64,000 bases of DNA from CALBZH01 sp964538515. Lineage in GTDB: Bacteria > Desulfobacterota > Syntrophobacteria > Syntrophobacterales > Syntrophobacteraceae. The stretch is from the NCBI GenBank assembly GCA_964538515.1, contig CAZIEW010000003.1, positions 62,001-126,000 on the forward strand, given 5' to 3'. Made by a program: the position numbers and the translations under genes. Below the pieces are notes generated by a model, which saw only the letters and a list, made by a program, of their open reading frames with translations, did no database searches and was not told the DNA's origin. Below are positions 51,201 through 60,566 of the stretch, piece by piece; position 1 is the first letter of the stretch, and each line of letters starts with the position of its first letter.

Positions 51201-53707
51201 TCGAAAGACCTGCCCGTACCGTCCTCCAAGAGCGCTCTCAACCATTTCCCGGTACTGGAGATCTCCACCTTGCTGATCTCCTCCGGAGTGCCTTGGGCGA
51301 CGAGACGGCCTCCGTTGATCCCCCCATCCGGTCCCAAGTCGATCACATAGTCAGATGCGTTGATGACATCGAGGTTATGCTCGATCAGGATGACCGTATT
51401 GCCTTGGTCGACGAGTCGATGAAGGATTTGCAGGAGGCGGCGGATATCCTCGAAATGGAGGCCTGTGGTCGGCTCGTCCAGCACGAAGACGGTGTGACCT
51501 GAAGCCTGCTGAGACAGCTCGGCAGCCAGGCGGAGCCGCTGGGATTCCCCGCCGGAAAGCGTGGGTGCGGGCTGGCCAAGCTTAAGATATCCCAAGCCAA
51601 CTTCCTGGAGAATCTCGAGCTTCTTCCGTATGGCGGCGATGTTTTCAAAATGTGCAAGGGCTTGAGAAACGGTCATCTTGAGGATCTGAGCGACAGAAGC
51701 TCCCTTGAACCGGATGGATTGCAGGGAAGGGTTGTAGCGGTCTCCCTGGCAGGACGGGCACTTCACATGGACGTCGGGCAGGAAGGCCATCTCGACTCGG
51801 AGAAAGCCTTCGCCGCGGCAGTGCTCGCAGCGCCCGCCTTTGGCATTGAAGGAAAAGCGGCTGGGTCCGTACCCACGCGCCCGCGATTCGGGCAGCTGTG
51901 CGTACAACTGCCGAATGAGGGAAAAGACGCCGGAGGCGGTTGCGGGTGTTGATCGGTGGGTCCGTCCGATTGGGGCCTGATCAACGAGAAGTACCCTAGA
52001 GACGAGATCCACGCCATCAATATGGTCATGGGGGAGGGGCGGGGCGGTCGCGCCGTGTAAATGAGCAGCAAGGGCTTTATAGAGCGTGTGGAGGGCAAGG
52101 GAGGTCTTTCCGGACCCGGACACTCCCGTGACACATATGAGGCAGCCCAGGGGGAAGCGAACCGTAACAGATCGAAGATTGTTGCCGGTGGCTTCAAAAA
52201 CGGTGACGGAGCCCTTCGCAAAACTCTCCCGTCGTGCACCGGCAGGAACGCGACGCTCACCGGTCAGATACTGACCGGTGAGCGACTGCGGACAGCCGGC
52301 GATGTCTCGAGGATTTCCGGAAAAGAGCACGTTTCCACCAAGGTCGCCAGAGCCCGGCCCCATGTCTACCAGATAGTCTGCCCGCAGGATGGTCTCCCGG
52401 TCGTGCTCCACAACGACGAGGGAGTTTCCCTCATCTCGCAGCCTACGGAGAATCTCCAGGAGGCGTTGGTGATCACGGGGATGCAATCCAATGCTCGGCT
52501 CGTCCAGGACGTAGAGGATGCCCGAAAGCCCGGAGCCGATCTGCTGGACCAGACGCACTCGCTGCATTTCACCGGATGAAAGGGTCGCGGCAGCCCGGTC
52601 AAGGCTGAGATAGCCCAGCCCCAGATCCGCCATGGCCCGCAATCGGCCGGTGATCTCCGCAACGGGGCGCGCGGCAATGAGCTCCTGGGCGGGTGAGAGA
52701 GCGAGGGAATCGATCCAGCGGTTGAGCTCAGTGGCCGAGAACCGGAGGAGCTCATGGATGCCTGCGTCGGAGAGTCTGACGCGTCTCGCGGGAAGGTTGT
52801 ACCGGGTGCCCTCACAGGCAGGACACGGTACGTTGCGGGTATTGTTTTGGACGAGGTGCCCGAGACCTTTGCAGTCGGGGCACATTCCGGAAGGATGATT
52901 GAAGTTGAACAGACCAACGGAGACCGCAGGCATGCTCTGGCCGCACGAAAGACAGCGCAGTTTTTCGGAGAACGCTTTTTCGATGCCGCCCACCTCGGCG
53001 ACCGTGACCGCACCATCGCCTTTTCGGGCCGCCAGTTCCAAGGAGTCAGCCAACCGCTCGAGCTTATCATGCCTGAGAATGATTCGATCGATCACGACCT
53101 CAAGGCGATATTCAGAACGACGTGGCAGGGTGGGAAGAGGGTCAAGCTCGAAGAGCTTCTCTTCGAAGCGAATTCTCGCAAAGCCGTCCTTGCGAAGACC
53201 GCCGAGGAATCGTCCGATCTGGGATCCGCGCACCGGAGGCCCCGCAGGCGCCAGGATCAAGAGCCTTGCTCCATCTCGCCATGTCTCTCGGATCGCCAGC
53301 AGCATCTCCTGGATGGAGTGTGCAACTACAGGCAGCCCGCAGTCGGGGCAATGCACCGTCCCAAGTCGCGCAAAGAGCAACCGGAGCAAATCGAGGATTT
53401 CGGTGAGCGTACCGACGGTGGCACGCGGGTTTCGGGACTTGCCTTTTTGCTGGATGGCTATGGCTGGGCAAAGCCCAAGGATTTCGTCGACGTCGGGCGC
53501 GTCAACCTTTTGCATGAGCTGGCGGGCGGATGAGGAAAGGGTTTCGAGGTAGCGACGTTGGCCCTCGGCAAAGAGTGTGTCGAAGGCAAGAGAGGACTTG
53601 CCCGAACCGCTTACCCCGGTGATCACGACGAGCTGATTGCGTGGGAGCGTCAGGTCGATGCTCTTGAGATTATTCTGTCGGGCACCTCGAATGATGATCT
53701 CGTTCAT
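51179..53707 (-). CDS. uvrA: UvrA-family excision repair ATPase, short form
   Basis: An 842-residue UvrA-like protein, about 100 residues shorter than usual. Both ATPase modules are intact: GVSGSGKSSLAFDTLF, LSSGEMQRVRLVQQIG, YVLDEPSIGLHPRD; then GVSGSGKTSLALHTL, LSGGESQRLRLAAELS and FVLDEPTTGLHFEDI. The zinc modules are CLSCG/CPDCKGLG, CPACEGTR and CEHCRGEG/CPSCQGDR. Only 18 residues separate CPDCKGLG from CPACEGTR, so the DNA-contacting insertion domain is missing, while the UvrB-binding region (about 115-205) seems present. It may be a second UvrA (UvrA2-like) with a special role. It overlaps pdxA by four bases and is the last gene of the run. Confidence 0.9.
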   Translation of the reverse strand: MNEIIIRGARQNNLKSIDLTLPRNQLVVITGVSGSGKSSLAFDTLFAEGQRRYLETLSSSARQLMQKVDAPDVDEILGLCPAIAIQQKGKSRNPRATVGTLTEILDLLRLLFARLGTVHCPDCGLPVVAHSIQEMLLAIRETWRDGARLLILAPAGPPVRGSQIGRFLGGLRKDGFARIRFEEKLFELDPLPTLPRRSEYRLEVVIDRIILRHDKLERLADSLELAARKGDGAVTVAEVGGIEKAFSEKLRCLSCGQSMPAVSVGLFNFNHPSGMCPDCKGLGHLVQNNTRNVPCPACEGTRYNLPARRVRLSDAGIHELLRFSATELNRWIDSLALSPAQELIAARPVAEITGRLRAMADLGLGYLSLDRAAATLSSGEMQRVRLVQQIGSGLSGILYVLDEPSIGLHPRDHQRLLEILRRLRDEGNSLVVVEHDRETILRADYLVDMGPGSGDLGGNVLFSGNPRDIAGCPQSLTGQYLTGERRVPAGARRESFAKGSVTVFEATGNNLRSVTVRFPLGCLICVTGVSGSGKTSLALHTLYKALAAHLHGATAPPLPHDHIDGVDLVSRVLLVDQAPIGRTHRSTPATASGVFSLIRQLYAQLPESRARGYGPSRFSFNAKGGRCEHCRGEGFLRVEMAFLPDVHVKCPSCQGDRYNPSLQSIRFKGASVAQILKMTVSQALAHFENIAAIRKKLEILQEVGLGYLKLGQPAPTLSGGESQRLRLAAELSQQASGHTVFVLDEPTTGLHFEDIRRLLQILHRLVDQGNTVILIEHNLDVINASDYVIDLGPDGGINGGRLVAQGTPEEISKVEISSTGKWLRALLEDGTGRSFDQVPKDK

Positions 53708-54789
53708 GGCTGGGGAGGATTCCCGATGATTCCTCGATGGTGGGCCATCCGTGCAGCCAGCAGGATGGCAGCCGTGAGACTCCCCTCATGGGCCTTTCCA
53801 GTGCCGGCCAGCTCGTAAGCCGTGCCGTGATCAACCGACGTTCGGATGATCGGCATGCCAAGCGTGACATTCACCCCATCAAAAAAATGAACGAGCTTGA
53901 GTGGGATAAGCCCCTGATCGTGGTACATGGCCAGGACTCCGTCGAACTCCCCGTGATAGGCCCTAAAAAAAACCGTGTCGGGCGGCAGGGGACCGATGAG
54001 GGAGCATGACGAGCCTACGACACGCTCGCGGCAGAGATCCATGGCAGGCGTGATGATCCGTGCCTCTTCGTCGCCGAAGCGACCCTCTTCACCGGCATGA
54101 GGATTCAAGGCCGCAATGGCCAAACGGGGGGAATCGATCCCGAAATCACGTTTGAGACACCGTGCCGTGATTTCCATGGTCGTGGCAAGGTCCGACACGT
54201 TCAAGTGATCCCGGACGCGCGCTAAAGGGAGGTGAATCGTTGCAAGGGCCACGCGGAGCCTGGGTCCTGCCAGCATCATCACCACCGGATGCGCCCCGGT
54301 CAGCCGGCTCAAGAGCTCGGTGTGCCCTGGGAAGGGGAAGCCATGGCGATGCAGATTGGCCTTGTGGATGGGACAGGTGCAGACGGCGTGGACACGCCCG
54401 GCCAGAGCTAACGCTACGGCCGTTTCGACTGCCCGGATCGTGACTTCACAGGATGCTGAGGAAGGTGCACCCGGGATCAGGTCATCCTCGTCGAGATCTC
54501 CGACTGACAGCAGCCGGATGACCTTGGACGGATCGCTCTGCAACCCCGAGATCGAATCCGGTCCGGTTGAGACGGTCTCGATGGCGAGCTCCCGACCCAC
54601 CGAGCGCATCGCATGCTCCAGGGCGGATCTGCTGCCGACAACAAGAGGGATGGACTCTCGGAGAACGTTCGGATGCTGAAGAGCTTTGACAATGATTTCG
54701 GGACCCACCCCGCACGGGTCTCCCATGGTCACGGCCACGACCGGTTTGCGGGAGACGGCGATTCCACAGTCGGGTCGCGCCGCGCTCAT
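53704..54789 (-). CDS. pdxA: 4-hydroxythreonine-4-phosphate dehydrogenase
   Basis: A 361-residue metal- and NAD-dependent enzyme of DXP-dependent pyridoxal phosphate synthesis. Typical segments are VTMGDPCGVGPEIIVKAL, CTCPIHKANLHRHGFPFPGHTE (22 residues in all) with a metal-binding His, ALNPHAGEEGRFGDEE, and AMYHDQGLIPLKLV. The N-terminus could start slightly inside, but the ATG at 54789 overlaps the nadA stop (ATGA), which supports it. It overlaps uvrA in the same way. The operon thus couples cofactor synthesis genes and a repair gene by translational overlap. Confidence 0.95.
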   Translation of the reverse strand: MSAARPDCGIAVSRKPVVAVTMGDPCGVGPEIIVKALQHPNVLRESIPLVVGSRSALEHAMRSVGRELAIETVSTGPDSISGLQSDPSKVIRLLSVGDLDEDDLIPGAPSSASCEVTIRAVETAVALALAGRVHAVCTCPIHKANLHRHGFPFPGHTELLSRLTGAHPVVMMLAGPRLRVALATIHLPLARVRDHLNVSDLATTMEITARCLKRDFGIDSPRLAIAALNPHAGEEGRFGDEEARIITPAMDLCRERVVGSSCSLIGPLPPDTVFFRAYHGEFDGVLAMYHDQGLIPLKLVHFFDGVNVTLGMPIIRTSVDHGTAYELAGTGKAHEGSLTAAILLAARMAHHRGIIGNPPQP

Positions 54790-55694
54790 GGGACGGTCAG
54801 CATCCGTTCTACGGCCACAAGGGCTCTTAGCCGCGTCTCCTCATCCACCGTGACCCTTGGCTCGAGGGTTTCCAGGGACCGCAGGACATCTTCGAGGGTG
54901 ATCCGCTTCATGCTGGTGCAGAACATGCGCTCGGATGCGGGGTAAAATCGCTTGGCCGGGCATGCCTTGCGCATCGGGTGGAGGATGCCCAGCTCGGTCC
55001 CGACGATGAACGCTTGGTGGGTGCTTTCCTGAACGAAACGAAGCATGCCGGAAGTGCTCTGGACCTTGTCCGCCAAGTCGAGCACTTCGGGACGGCATTC
55101 GGGATGAGCCAGGAACAGTGCTTCGGGGTGAGCCTGCTTCCGGGCCATGACGTCATCGACGGTCAAGTTGTGGTGGTAAGGACAGTAGCCGGTCCAGTAC
55201 AGGATCTCCTTACCGACATGGCGAGCCGTGTACTGGGCCAAGTTCTGGTCCGGAGCCATATAAACGCACGGCGCATCTTCAAAGGACGCGACCACCCGAA
55301 TCGAGTTGGCAGACGTGCAGCAGACGGTGCTTTCGGCTTTGACCGCGGCTGTCGAATTCACATAGGTCACGACGGGGACACCCGGATGCGCTTCCTTGAT
55401 CCGGCGCACGTCGTCCGCCGTGATCATGTCGGCCATGGGGCAGCCGGCGTCCAGCCGAGGCAGCAGGACGGTCTTGTCTGGATTCAGAATGGCTGCGGTC
55501 TCGGCCATGAAGGAAACGCCGCAGAAGAGGATAACCGCGGCTGAAGTGGAAGCAGCCCGCCGGCTGAGCTCTAGGGAATCGCCGGTCATGTCGGCGAGGT
55601 CCTGGATCTCCGGGGGCTGGTAGTTGTGAGCCAGGATGATGGCGTTGCGTTCAGCTTTCAGTCTAGAAATCGCTTCGATAATACCCGGTTCCAT
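54786..55694 (-). CDS. nadA: Quinolinate synthase
   Basis: A 302-residue Fe-S enzyme that condenses iminoaspartate with dihydroxyacetone phosphate to make quinolinate for NAD. It has AIILAHNYQPPEIQDLAD, the cluster cysteines in GCPMADM-type region, TVCCTSANS, HPECRPEVLDLAD and the C-terminal CPAKRFYPA. The compact length is that of the archaeal/anaerobic NadA type. The start at 55694 follows AGTAGGAA. nadB and nadC are not in the window. It lies eight bases after lolA and overlaps pdxA by four bases. Confidence 0.96.
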   Translation of the reverse strand: MEPGIIEAISRLKAERNAIILAHNYQPPEIQDLADMTGDSLELSRRAASTSAAVILFCGVSFMAETAAILNPDKTVLLPRLDAGCPMADMITADDVRRIKEAHPGVPVVTYVNSTAAVKAESTVCCTSANSIRVVASFEDAPCVYMAPDQNLAQYTARHVGKEILYWTGYCPYHHNLTVDDVMARKQAHPEALFLAHPECRPEVLDLADKVQSTSGMLRFVQESTHQAFIVGTELGILHPMRKACPAKRFYPASERMFCTSMKRITLEDVLRSLETLEPRVTVDEETRLRALVAVERMLTVP

Positions 55695-55702
55695 GAATGT
55701 TC

Positions 55703-56437
55703 CTACTTCGTGCTCAGCTTGTTACGCAGTTTCTCGATTTCGTCACGGGGAATTTCTCTGCCGTTGGTGTCAAGGACCGTTGCTCCGGCTGGAATGTCGA
55801 GCTGAAACAGCTTTGAATCCAGACTCGGATGGGTCCTCTGCGTATCGAGGGCAATCCGGTTGGTGTTGCCCAGGGCGTCATGGCTCTCAATGGATGTGAT
55901 CTGGTAGCTTTGAAGGTCGATGGTCAGATAGAGAAGCCGAATGTTTGGGTCCTCCTTTTTCGGCACCAATTTGAGGACAGAAGCCACTTTGGTCGACTGC
56001 TTACCATCGAGAGAGACGTCGAAATGCTTCCGGAGCTCAACCATTCCATCGAAGAAGGTCTGAGCCAGGGGCGTGGAAAAGAAGGCCTTGGAATCGAACA
56101 GAGAGATCTGGTTCTCCGCCGGTACGTACAGCCAAGCGAGGTTCTGATTGGCGACGAAGACCTGTTCTTCAGGCTTGTAATACTCCCAGTGCATCTGCCT
56201 GGGCTTCTGGTAGTAAAGCACCCCGTTGGCTTCCGAAGTGACGGTCCCGGCCGCCGCAGACGAAGTCCACTGCTTGAATGTCGCGGTGAATGCCTGCGTT
56301 TTCTGATAGTAGGCTTCGGTCTTCTTCAAGATCTCGTTCAAGTTGGGCGAGGGCTCGGCCAGAGCGGCTGCGGTCGGGGCCAACCACACGGCGCAGGCGA
56401 GCCCGATGAGCATCCATCGTGATGCTTGAGTCATCAT
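55703..56437 (-). CDS. lolA: Outer-membrane lipoprotein carrier protein LolA
   Basis: A 244-residue periplasmic protein with a signal peptide (MLIGLACAVWLAPTAAALA). The mature part has the LolA layout: LKKTEAYYQKTQAFTATFKQW, LYYQKPRQMHWEYYKP, then LAWLYVPAENQISLFDS. It escorts lipoproteins from LolCDE to the outer membrane. An ATG at 56437 (or 56434) is chosen; a TTG at 56470 would overlap the ftsK stop and lengthen the N-terminus by 11 residues before the signal peptide. It lies between ftsK and nadA, an order common in Deltaproteobacteria. Confidence 0.92.
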   Translation of the reverse strand: MMTQASRWMLIGLACAVWLAPTAAALAEPSPNLNEILKKTEAYYQKTQAFTATFKQWTSSAAAGTVTSEANGVLYYQKPRQMHWEYYKPEEQVFVANQNLAWLYVPAENQISLFDSKAFFSTPLAQTFFDGMVELRKHFDVSLDGKQSTKVASVLKLVPKKEDPNIRLLYLTIDLQSYQITSIESHDALGNTNRIALDTQRTHPSLDSKLFQLDIPAGATVLDTNGREIPRDEIEKLRNKLSTK

Positions 56438-56466
56438 GGTCCTATTCTGTCCAGATTGAGCGTTGA

Positions 56467-58692
56467 TCAATGTCTGCTGCCGATGACTTCACGCGGCTTC
56501 ACGCCATCGGAAGTACTGACAATCCCTTGTTGTTCCATCATTTCGATCATTCTGGCTGCTCGGTTGTATCCCACCCGCAGCCTCCTCTGCAACATGGAAA
56601 TGGAAGCCTGTCGGGTTTCCCTTACGATTTGAATGGCCTCATCATACTTTTCGTCCACTTCCTCCTCGTCGGCCTCATCGGACGTTGCCGGCTCATTGAA
56701 ATCCACCCGCTCGGCAAGCGGATCTTCCAGAAGCTTCTGGGAGCGCCAGAACTCGGTGATCTGCTGCACCTCGTTATCGGAGACGTATGCCCCATGAATT
56801 CGCTGAAGCTTCGCGGTCCCTGGAGGCAGAAAGAGCATGTCTCCCATCCCCAGAAGGCTTTCGGCACCCGACCCGTCCAGGATGGTCCTGGAATCGATGC
56901 GAGATGAAACCTGAAAGGAAATGCGTGTTGGAACGTTCGCTTTAATGATGCCGGTGAGAACGTCGACGGAAGGGCGCTGGGTGGCGAGGATCAAGTGCAT
57001 TCCTGCGGCCCTGGCCATTTGAGCCAACCGGGTGATGGATTCTTCCACCTCGCGGGAGGCCACCATCATGAGGTCCGCGAGCTCGTCGATGATGATCACC
57101 AGGTAAGGCAGGTGCCGGTGGACGAGCTGTCTGCCATTGGAGTCCTCCCCTGCTTCGGGAGGCTCTGCGGGCTTTTCCTTCGACTTTTCCTTGGCCAGGG
57201 CGCGATTGTAACCTTCGATATTCCGGACGTTCTTCTCAGCAAGGAGGCGGTAGCGCAGCTCCATCTCCTGGACGGCCCAGCGGAGCGCCCGTGTCGCCAT
57301 CTTGGCGTCTGTCACGACGGGGTGGATGAGGTGCGGGATCCCTTCATACGTGCTGAGCTCGATTCGCTTCGGGTCGATGAGCAGCAGTCGCAGATCGCTT
57401 GGCCTATTGCGATACAGCAGGCTGCTCAAGAGAGCGTTGATGCACACGCTCTTTCCGGTTCCGGTGGCGCCGGCGATCAGCAGGTGGGGCATCTTGGCCA
57501 GATTGGCGCTCACGGGTTGTCCCGTGATATCCTTGCCCAGAGCGATCGTGAGGGGTGTCTGCGCCGATGCGAAGACATCGGATTGGAGAACGTCCCGGAG
57601 GGAGACCATTTCCCGATGCTGGTTCGGGATTTCGATGCCGATGGCCGCTTTTCCGGGGATGGGCGCCACCACTCGGATGCTTGTGGCTTTGAGGGCCATG
57701 GAAAGGTCGTCCGACAGTCCGACGATTCGGCTGATCTTGATACCCGGAGCGGGGGCATACTCATACATGGTGATGACCGGTCCCGGCAGGATGCCGACCA
57801 CCTTGCCCTGAACGCCGAAATCCGACAGCTTCTCCTGGAGGATGCGGGCGTCTTCTTCGAGCTTTTTCCAGTTTGGGCGGTGGTTCTGCTGCTCGTAGCT
57901 GTCCAGGAGCGAGAGCGAGGGCAGCGTGTATTCCCCGTCGGCAGGAACCGTTGGATGTGGCGGTGGAATGCCGCGGCTCTTCTTCTTCACGGGGACGTTC
58001 AGTGGAGGGAGAACCTCAACCGGTGGTGGCGCATCTGGGATAACCATCAGCGATTTTGGCTCGGATGGCGTGTCGACAGGTGAGGTCGCGTCATTTTTCC
58101 TTGCCGCGCGCCGTTCCTTCCAGCAACGCCCTATGGCCGCCGTTCGTCCCCACGCTTCCCTGCATGCTTCGAGGAGGTGGCCAGCCAGCGTGCCCAGCGT
58201 CAAGGGAGTCGCCAGCACGAGCCCGACCAGGAAAGTCCCAAGCAGGAGAATGTGGGCGCCAACCCGATGAACGATCCGCGCAAGGAAACCCGCGACGATC
58301 ATTCCCACGCGCCCGCCCGTGAAGATTTCGTGTCCGAACAGGTGGACCTTGGGTTGGTGCAAGGCCCCCAGGCTGATACAGCTCACGAGGAGGAGCGCGA
58401 TGCCGAGAAGCTGGCCGCGAGAGACCTTCTGGTACCCTTCGCCGGCAACAAGGAGCCAGCTCAAATAGAACCCGGTCCAGGGTACCGCATACGCCCCGAG
58501 TCCGAGGAAAAACAGGAGTCCGTAGGCGATGTTGGCTCCCACCGCTCCGATCCAGTTCTGGGTGGGGCGCTGATGGGTGGCCGCACTGAACAAGGTCAGG
58601 TCCGAAGGATGGTGGGAGAGGAGACTGAAGAAAACCAATAGGGTCAGGACGAGCAATCCCACTGCGATGATTTCGTTCTTTTTCCCGTCCAC
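56467..58692 (-). CDS. ftsK: DNA translocase FtsK
   Basis: A 741-residue septal DNA pump. Four or five N-terminal membrane segments (to about residue 180) are followed by a short Pro-rich linker, the alpha/beta motor domain with Walker A AGATGTGKSVCINALL and Walker B YLVIIIDELADLM, and the gamma winged helix with QASISMLQRRLRVGYNRAARMI (22 residues) that reads KOPS sites. It moves chromosome ends through the closing septum and activates XerCD. The GTG at 58692 has GAGG seven bases upstream and is preferred over an ATG at 58746. A lysine- and Glu-rich insert (KEKSKEKPAEPPEAGEDS) follows the Walker A region. Confidence 0.96.
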   Translation of the reverse strand: MDGKKNEIIAVGLLVLTLLVFFSLLSHHPSDLTLFSAATHQRPTQNWIGAVGANIAYGLLFFLGLGAYAVPWTGFYLSWLLVAGEGYQKVSRGQLLGIALLLVSCISLGALHQPKVHLFGHEIFTGGRVGMIVAGFLARIVHRVGAHILLLGTFLVGLVLATPLTLGTLAGHLLEACREAWGRTAAIGRCWKERRAARKNDATSPVDTPSEPKSLMVIPDAPPPVEVLPPLNVPVKKKSRGIPPPHPTVPADGEYTLPSLSLLDSYEQQNHRPNWKKLEEDARILQEKLSDFGVQGKVVGILPGPVITMYEYAPAPGIKISRIVGLSDDLSMALKATSIRVVAPIPGKAAIGIEIPNQHREMVSLRDVLQSDVFASAQTPLTIALGKDITGQPVSANLAKMPHLLIAGATGTGKSVCINALLSSLLYRNRPSDLRLLLIDPKRIELSTYEGIPHLIHPVVTDAKMATRALRWAVQEMELRYRLLAEKNVRNIEGYNRALAKEKSKEKPAEPPEAGEDSNGRQLVHRHLPYLVIIIDELADLMMVASREVEESITRLAQMARAAGMHLILATQRPSVDVLTGIIKANVPTRISFQVSSRIDSRTILDGSGAESLLGMGDMLFLPPGTAKLQRIHGAYVSDNEVQQITEFWRSQKLLEDPLAERVDFNEPATSDEADEEEVDEKYDEAIQIVRETRQASISMLQRRLRVGYNRAARMIEMMEQQGIVSTSDGVKPREVIGSRH

Positions 58693-58770
58693 GGAAGGTC
58701 CTCGGGTGCCTTCGCACAATGGGGTACAGCACGCCAAACATCCCACACCGGGATGCTCGACAACAGTATC

Positions 58771-58853
58771 GTCATCCCGGCGTGCTTCTAGCCGGGATCC
58801 AGCACTACTGCAGAAAACCCTTGATTCCGGCCAAGAGCTGCCGGAATAGCGAC
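58771..58853. repeat. REP-like double-hairpin element between rnj and ftsK
   Basis: ATCCCGGC (58774-58781) pairs with GCCGGGAT (58791-58798), and ATTCCGGC (58824-58831) pairs with GCCGGAAT (58840-58847). The outer ends are GTC and GAC. This layout resembles dispersed palindromic repeats that begin GTCAT(T)CCCGC and occur in many copies in Proteobacteria. Only one copy is in the window, so its repetitive nature is inferred from its form. Confidence 0.6.
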
Positions 58854-58855
58854 CA

Positions 58856-58872
58856 TAAGGTTGGCAACCTTA
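58856..58872. terminator. Short palindromic hairpin after rnj
   Basis: TAAGGTT-GGC-AACCTTA is a perfect 7-bp stem with a 3-base loop, 11 bases beyond the end of rnj (minus strand). No T-run follows, so it may only be a 3' end stabiliser or a weak terminator, together with the adjacent REP-like element. Confidence 0.4.
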
Positions 58873-58883
58873 CGGAACCGCCG

Positions 58884-60566
58884 TCAAATATCCACGACGA
58901 TCGGGTGTATCACCGGGCGCCGGTCGAGAATCCGGCTGAAGAACCGCTTCAGCTCCCTTCGGATCTCCATCTGGAGGTCCTGACAATCCCATTCGAGCCC
59001 CCCTTCGTGGAGCCGGTCGAAGATCTCCAGGATCACACACTGTGCCCCTTCCAAGAGCTCGGGCTTCGTTTCCTCATGAATGAACCCACGGTTGAATATG
59101 TCCGGACCGCTCAGGATTTCTTTGGTTTCTTTGTCGATCACCACAGAGACCACCACCATGCCGTCTTCCGACAGGTGGCGCCGGTCTCGCAGGACCAGCC
59201 CTCCCACGTCGCCGATTCCCTTCCCGTCCACCAGGATGCGCCCGGTTTCAACGCGCTCGCCGAGGGAGACGCCATCGGGGCCAAAGCCAACCACGTCGCC
59301 GTTTTCGACGACCAGGCAGCGTTCCTCGGGCACGCCCACCAGCTGTGCCAACTGCCGGTGCTTGACCAGGTGCCGGTATTCGCCGTGCACTGGGATGAAG
59401 TACCGGGGACGCACGATGTTGATCATCGTTTTCAGCTCCTCCCGGTAAGCGTGGCCGGAAACGTGGATGTCCCGTACCTGTTCGTGAATCACCTCCGCGC
59501 CCTGCCTGTAGAGGTGGTTGATGATGTTCTGGATGGTTCTCTCATTTCCGGGGATGAACTTGGAGGAAAGCACGATGGTGTCCCCGGGTTTGACCTTAAG
59601 CTTCTTGTGGTCGTTGAATGCCATGCGGCTGAGGGCGCTCATGGGCTCACCCTGGCTGCCGGTCGTCAACAGGAGCACCTCCGAGTCTTCGATGCGGGGG
59701 AGATCCGGCAGCTGGATTTCCTCGTGGGAGGGAAAATCGATGGATCCGAGCTCGCGCGCAATGCGGACGTTTGCGACCATGGACTTGCCGTTGAGGAGAA
59801 CTTTGCGACCGAAGGCCCGTGCGAGATGAATGACCTGCTGAATGCGGTGGAGGTTGCTTGCGAATACCGCAACGATGATGCGTCCGGTGCACTCCTGAAA
59901 AATCTCGTGCAGCGTGGCTCCCACGTCTCGTTCGGAAAGAGTGTAGCCTGGCCGCTCCACGTTCGTCGAGTCCGAAAAGAGAGCCAGGACGCCTTCTTCG
60001 CCATAGGCGCCAAATCGGGCCATATCGAAGCGCCGACCGTCAATGGGCGTGTGGTCGATTTTGAAATCGCCGGAGTGGATGAATGTCCCGACGGGAGTTC
60101 GGATCGCCAGCCCCACACAGTCGGGAATGCTGTGGCAGACCTGAATGGGCTCGATGGTAAACGGCCCCAAGGAGAACGTCTGCCGCGGGGCGATCTCCAG
60201 CAGGGTAGAGCGCTCGATCAGCCCGTGCTCTCGCAGCTTCTCCCGAATCAGGGCCAACGTCAGCGCGGTGGCGTAAATGGGCACCTGGAATTCCCGAAGC
60301 AGGAAAGGGATCGCACCGATATGGTCTTCGTGGCCATGGGTCACGACCAGGCCCAGAAGGCCGCTCCGTCTTTGCTGGAGGTAGCTGTAATCGGGTATCA
60401 CGATGTCGATTCCCAGCATGTCGTTTTCGGGAAACATCAGACCCGCATCGATGAGGATGCTGTAAGGACCGTACTCAAACAGCATCGTATTGAGCCCGAT
60501 CTCCCCGAGACCTCCCATGGGGATCAGGCGTACCATCGACTCTCCGTTAGTGCGCTCAGGCGGCAT
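58884..60566 (-). CDS. rnj: Ribonuclease J
   Basis: A 560-residue metallo-beta-lactamase/beta-CASP ribonuclease. The zinc site is in VTHGHEDHIGAIPFL, with distal ligands in FIHSGDFKID and HVSGHAYREE, and the substrate loop is in FIPVHGEYRHL. RNase J is both a 5' exonuclease and an endonuclease in mRNA turnover; this genome also encodes an RNase E/G. The ATG at 60566 is preceded by AGAAGG; a GTG at 60575 lacks room for a ribosome site. The start overlaps the plsC end by 11 bases. Confidence 0.95.
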   Translation of the reverse strand: MPPERTNGESMVRLIPMGGLGEIGLNTMLFEYGPYSILIDAGLMFPENDMLGIDIVIPDYSYLQQRRSGLLGLVVTHGHEDHIGAIPFLLREFQVPIYATALTLALIREKLREHGLIERSTLLEIAPRQTFSLGPFTIEPIQVCHSIPDCVGLAIRTPVGTFIHSGDFKIDHTPIDGRRFDMARFGAYGEEGVLALFSDSTNVERPGYTLSERDVGATLHEIFQECTGRIIVAVFASNLHRIQQVIHLARAFGRKVLLNGKSMVANVRIARELGSIDFPSHEEIQLPDLPRIEDSEVLLLTTGSQGEPMSALSRMAFNDHKKLKVKPGDTIVLSSKFIPGNERTIQNIINHLYRQGAEVIHEQVRDIHVSGHAYREELKTMINIVRPRYFIPVHGEYRHLVKHRQLAQLVGVPEERCLVVENGDVVGFGPDGVSLGERVETGRILVDGKGIGDVGGLVLRDRRHLSEDGMVVVSVVIDKETKEILSGPDIFNRGFIHEETKPELLEGAQCVILEIFDRLHEGGLEWDCQDLQMEIRRELKRFFSRILDRRPVIHPIVVDI

